Below, piece after piece: positions 5,694 through 7,114 of a stretch of DNA of 7,114 nt. Location: the NCBI GenBank assembly GCA_030642335.1, contig DAOWNX010000042.1, positions 1 through 7,114 on the forward strand. The letters run 5' to 3'. The notes below the pieces were generated by a model. It searched no databases, was not told the origin of the DNA, and worked only from the letters and a program-made list of their open reading frames with translations. The first letter of the stretch is position 1. Each line of letters starts with the position of its first letter. The translations under genes and the position numbers were made by a program. The DNA comes from Caldisericota bacterium. GTDB lineage: Bacteria > Caldisericota > Caldisericia > Caldisericales > Caldisericaceae.

Positions 5694-5721
5694 TTGACTT
5701 GAAAATTTTAAAAAATAGAAT
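5694..5721 (+). promoter_or_regulatory. Promoter of the M2-like peptidase gene
   Basis: TTGACT (5694-5699) and TAGAAT (5716-5721) are 16 bp apart, each matching five of six consensus bases. Initiation near 5728 would leave a leader of about 30 nt with a purine-rich GGGGGAAG ribosome site before the ATG at 5759. The rest of the 193-bp intergenic region (5612-5693) is A-rich with no other recognisable signal. Confidence 0.6.
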
Positions 5722-5758
5722 AGGCTATAAAAGTATACATAAAAGGGGGAAGAATAAA

Positions 5759-7114
5759 ATGAATATTAAAATATTTCTTGAAGAAATAAACAGCAATATC
5801 CAGAGAATGTGGGAACATACAGCCCTGGCATACTGGAACCTCACAACAACAGGCAAAGAAGAATACGGGAAAGAAGTAGAAAAAGCAGAAATAGAAATGA
5901 GAATGTATCTTTCCGATAAAAACCGATTTGAAATCGTAAAAAAAGCAAAATCTGATGAATCTCTTTCAGAAGTAGAAAAAAGAGAAATAAAACTTCTATA
6001 CGACTCAATGCTTCCCAATCAATTACCTGAAGAAAAGATCCAGGAAGCCGTAAAAAAAGAGGTTGAAATCGAATCTCTTTTTGCAAACTTCCGTGCAAAA
6101 ATTGATGGAAAAGAAGTATCTAACAATGAAATTGACAATATTCTCAAAAATAGCACTGACATAGAATTACGAAAAAAAGCATGGTTAGCAGGAAAAGAAA
6201 TTGGAAAAGAAATGGGTCCCCGTATCATAGAGCTTATCAAATTACGAAACGAAAATGCAAAACTATTAGGCTTTTCGAACTATTACGACATGATGATGGA
6301 CCTTCAAGAACTTTCAACAAAAGAAATTCATAATATGTTCCACAAGTTTAAAGAGGAAACAGATTCCCTCTTTGCAGACATAAAAGATGAAATTGATACG
6401 ACACTTTCAAAGAAACTCAATTCAAAAAAATCAGAACTTATGCCATGGCACTACTCCGACTTGTGGTTCCAAGAAGCACCAGAAGTTGATGGGTTTGATT
6501 ACGATTCTTTGTTAAAAGATAAAGATCTTGTCGAGCTTACTAAAAACACATACAGTTCCATAGGGCTCAACATAACGGATATCCTTGGACGTTCGGATCT
6601 CTATGAAAGAAAAGGAAAGAACCAACATGCATTTACGCTATCTGTTGACAAAGCAGGCGATGTAAGGGTGTTAGCCAACATACGGTCAAATATAAGTTCT
6701 CAGGAAACAATGCTCCACGAATACGGTCACGCTATCTATGACAAATACATTAACAGAGAATTGCCTTTCACTCTGCGGGGTCCTGCTCATATCTTTACAA
6801 CAGAAGCTGTTGCAATGTTCTTTGGCAGAATGGCAAGAGACGCACAATGGTATCAAAAACTTACAGGAATAGATAATAAAACATACGAGGAAATATCTCC
6901 AAAAATGAAACGCCTAATGAGAAACCAGCTTATGATCACAGCCCGATGGGTTATGACGTTTGTCTTCTTTGAAAAAGAACTTTATCAAAATCCAAACAGA
7001 AAAGACCTGAATGAGCTCTGGTACAACACTGTTAATGAGCTTCAGCATTTAAATATTCCAAACGAGAGAAAAGCATACCCCGATTGGTCAGCAAAAATAC
7101 ACTTTGGAATAGCA
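5759..7114 (+). CDS. Cytoplasmic M2/M3-like zinc metallopeptidase, ACE-type fold (C-terminus cut by window edge)
   Basis: The first 452 residues are visible; the stop is beyond the window. SEEN: the zinc-binding helix TMLHEYGHAIYD has HEYGH at residues 320-324. The third ligand is probably E349 in HIFTTEAVAMFFGR, 25 residues after H324, as in gluzincin M3/M2 peptidases. The N-terminal half is a long run of charged helices, with ALAYWNLTTTG (22-32) reminiscent of the M2 N-terminus and MPWHYSDLWFQEAP (228-241) upstream of the active site. No signal peptide or TM segment is present, so the enzyme is cytosolic. FAMILY KNOWLEDGE: M2 enzymes remove C-terminal dipeptides, and M3 enzymes cut short oligopeptides. 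INFERENCE: with divergent pepV it could form a sequential pathway from oligopeptide to dipeptide to amino acids. M2 and M3 are hard to separate by eye; LR-PAH-TTEA after HExxH makes bacterial M2-like my preference. The start is supported by GGGGGAAG at a suitable distance and by the promoter upstream. Confidence 0.85.
   Translation, partial: MNIKIFLEEINSNIQRMWEHTALAYWNLTTTGKEEYGKEVEKAEIEMRMYLSDKNRFEIVKKAKSDESLSEVEKREIKLLYDSMLPNQLPEEKIQEAVKKEVEIESLFANFRAKIDGKEVSNNEIDNILKNSTDIELRKKAWLAGKEIGKEMGPRIIELIKLRNENAKLLGFSNYYDMMMDLQELSTKEIHNMFHKFKEETDSLFADIKDEIDTTLSKKLNSKKSELMPWHYSDLWFQEAPEVDGFDYDSLLKDKDLVELTKNTYSSIGLNITDILGRSDLYERKGKNQHAFTLSVDKAGDVRVLANIRSNISSQETMLHEYGHAIYDKYINRELPFTLRGPAHIFTTEAVAMFFGRMARDAQWYQKLTGIDNKTYEEISPKMKRLMRNQLMITARWVMTFVFFEKELYQNPNRKDLNELWYNTVNELQHLNIPNERKAYPDWSAKIHFGIA

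Noticed and set aside
5725..6240. Three minus-strand ORFs opposite the M2-like peptidase
   Set aside because: They are Ser/Leu/Phe-rich mirror frames of a Lys/Glu-rich gene; the plus-strand frame is continuous with a clear HExxH enzyme.

Overview
The window is AT-rich bacterial chromosome with no phage, insertion-sequence or CRISPR signatures. Genes are tightly packed, overlaps are short, Shine-Dalgarno (SD) sequences are of the GGAGG type, and sigma-70-like promoters are readable. YtxG/YtxH-like proteins and a PepV-type dipeptidase give a Firmicutes-like flavour, but a divergent YchF and a bacterial OGG1-type glycosylase also fit several less-studied low-GC or thermophilic lineages. I cannot name the phylum from the sequence alone.

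Layout from left to right. Positions 1-1058 (minus) hold the N-terminal 352 residues of a membrane sensor protein, with two TM helices, a coiled coil and probably two GAF-like domains, cut by the window edge. A 19-bp palindrome lies just upstream of it. Positions 1189-2232 (minus) encode a divergent YchF/OLA1-family NTPase. Positions 2313-2464 (minus) carry tRNA-Gln(CUG) and tRNA-Glu(CUC), only 3 nt apart. Positions 2500-3181 (minus) carry two small overlapping membrane-protein genes resembling ytxG (DUF948) and ytxH. Positions 3200-3365 (minus) hold a strongly folded RNA with its own promoter and no recognised coding function. It is the most interesting item here: either a 6S-like stand-alone RNA or a long structured leader for the ytxG-ytxH genes. 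Positions 3402-4262 (minus) encode an OGG1-family 8-oxoguanine glycosylase/lyase, whose start overlaps the end of the pepV-like dipeptidase at 4231-5565 (minus). A 193-bp divergent promoter region follows. From 5759 (plus) a cytoplasmic M2/M3-like zinc peptidase runs off the right edge.

Two minus-strand transcription units are suggested: pepV-ogg, and ncRNA-ytxG-ytxH-tRNA-Gln-tRNA-Glu, possibly continuing to ychF. The divergent pair, a dipeptidase and an ACE-like peptidase, looks like a small intracellular peptide-breakdown module driven from one shared intergenic region. The only stretches without a gene (1059-1188, 2233-2312, 5566-5758) are all under 200 bp and hold mostly promoter or operator-like sequence.
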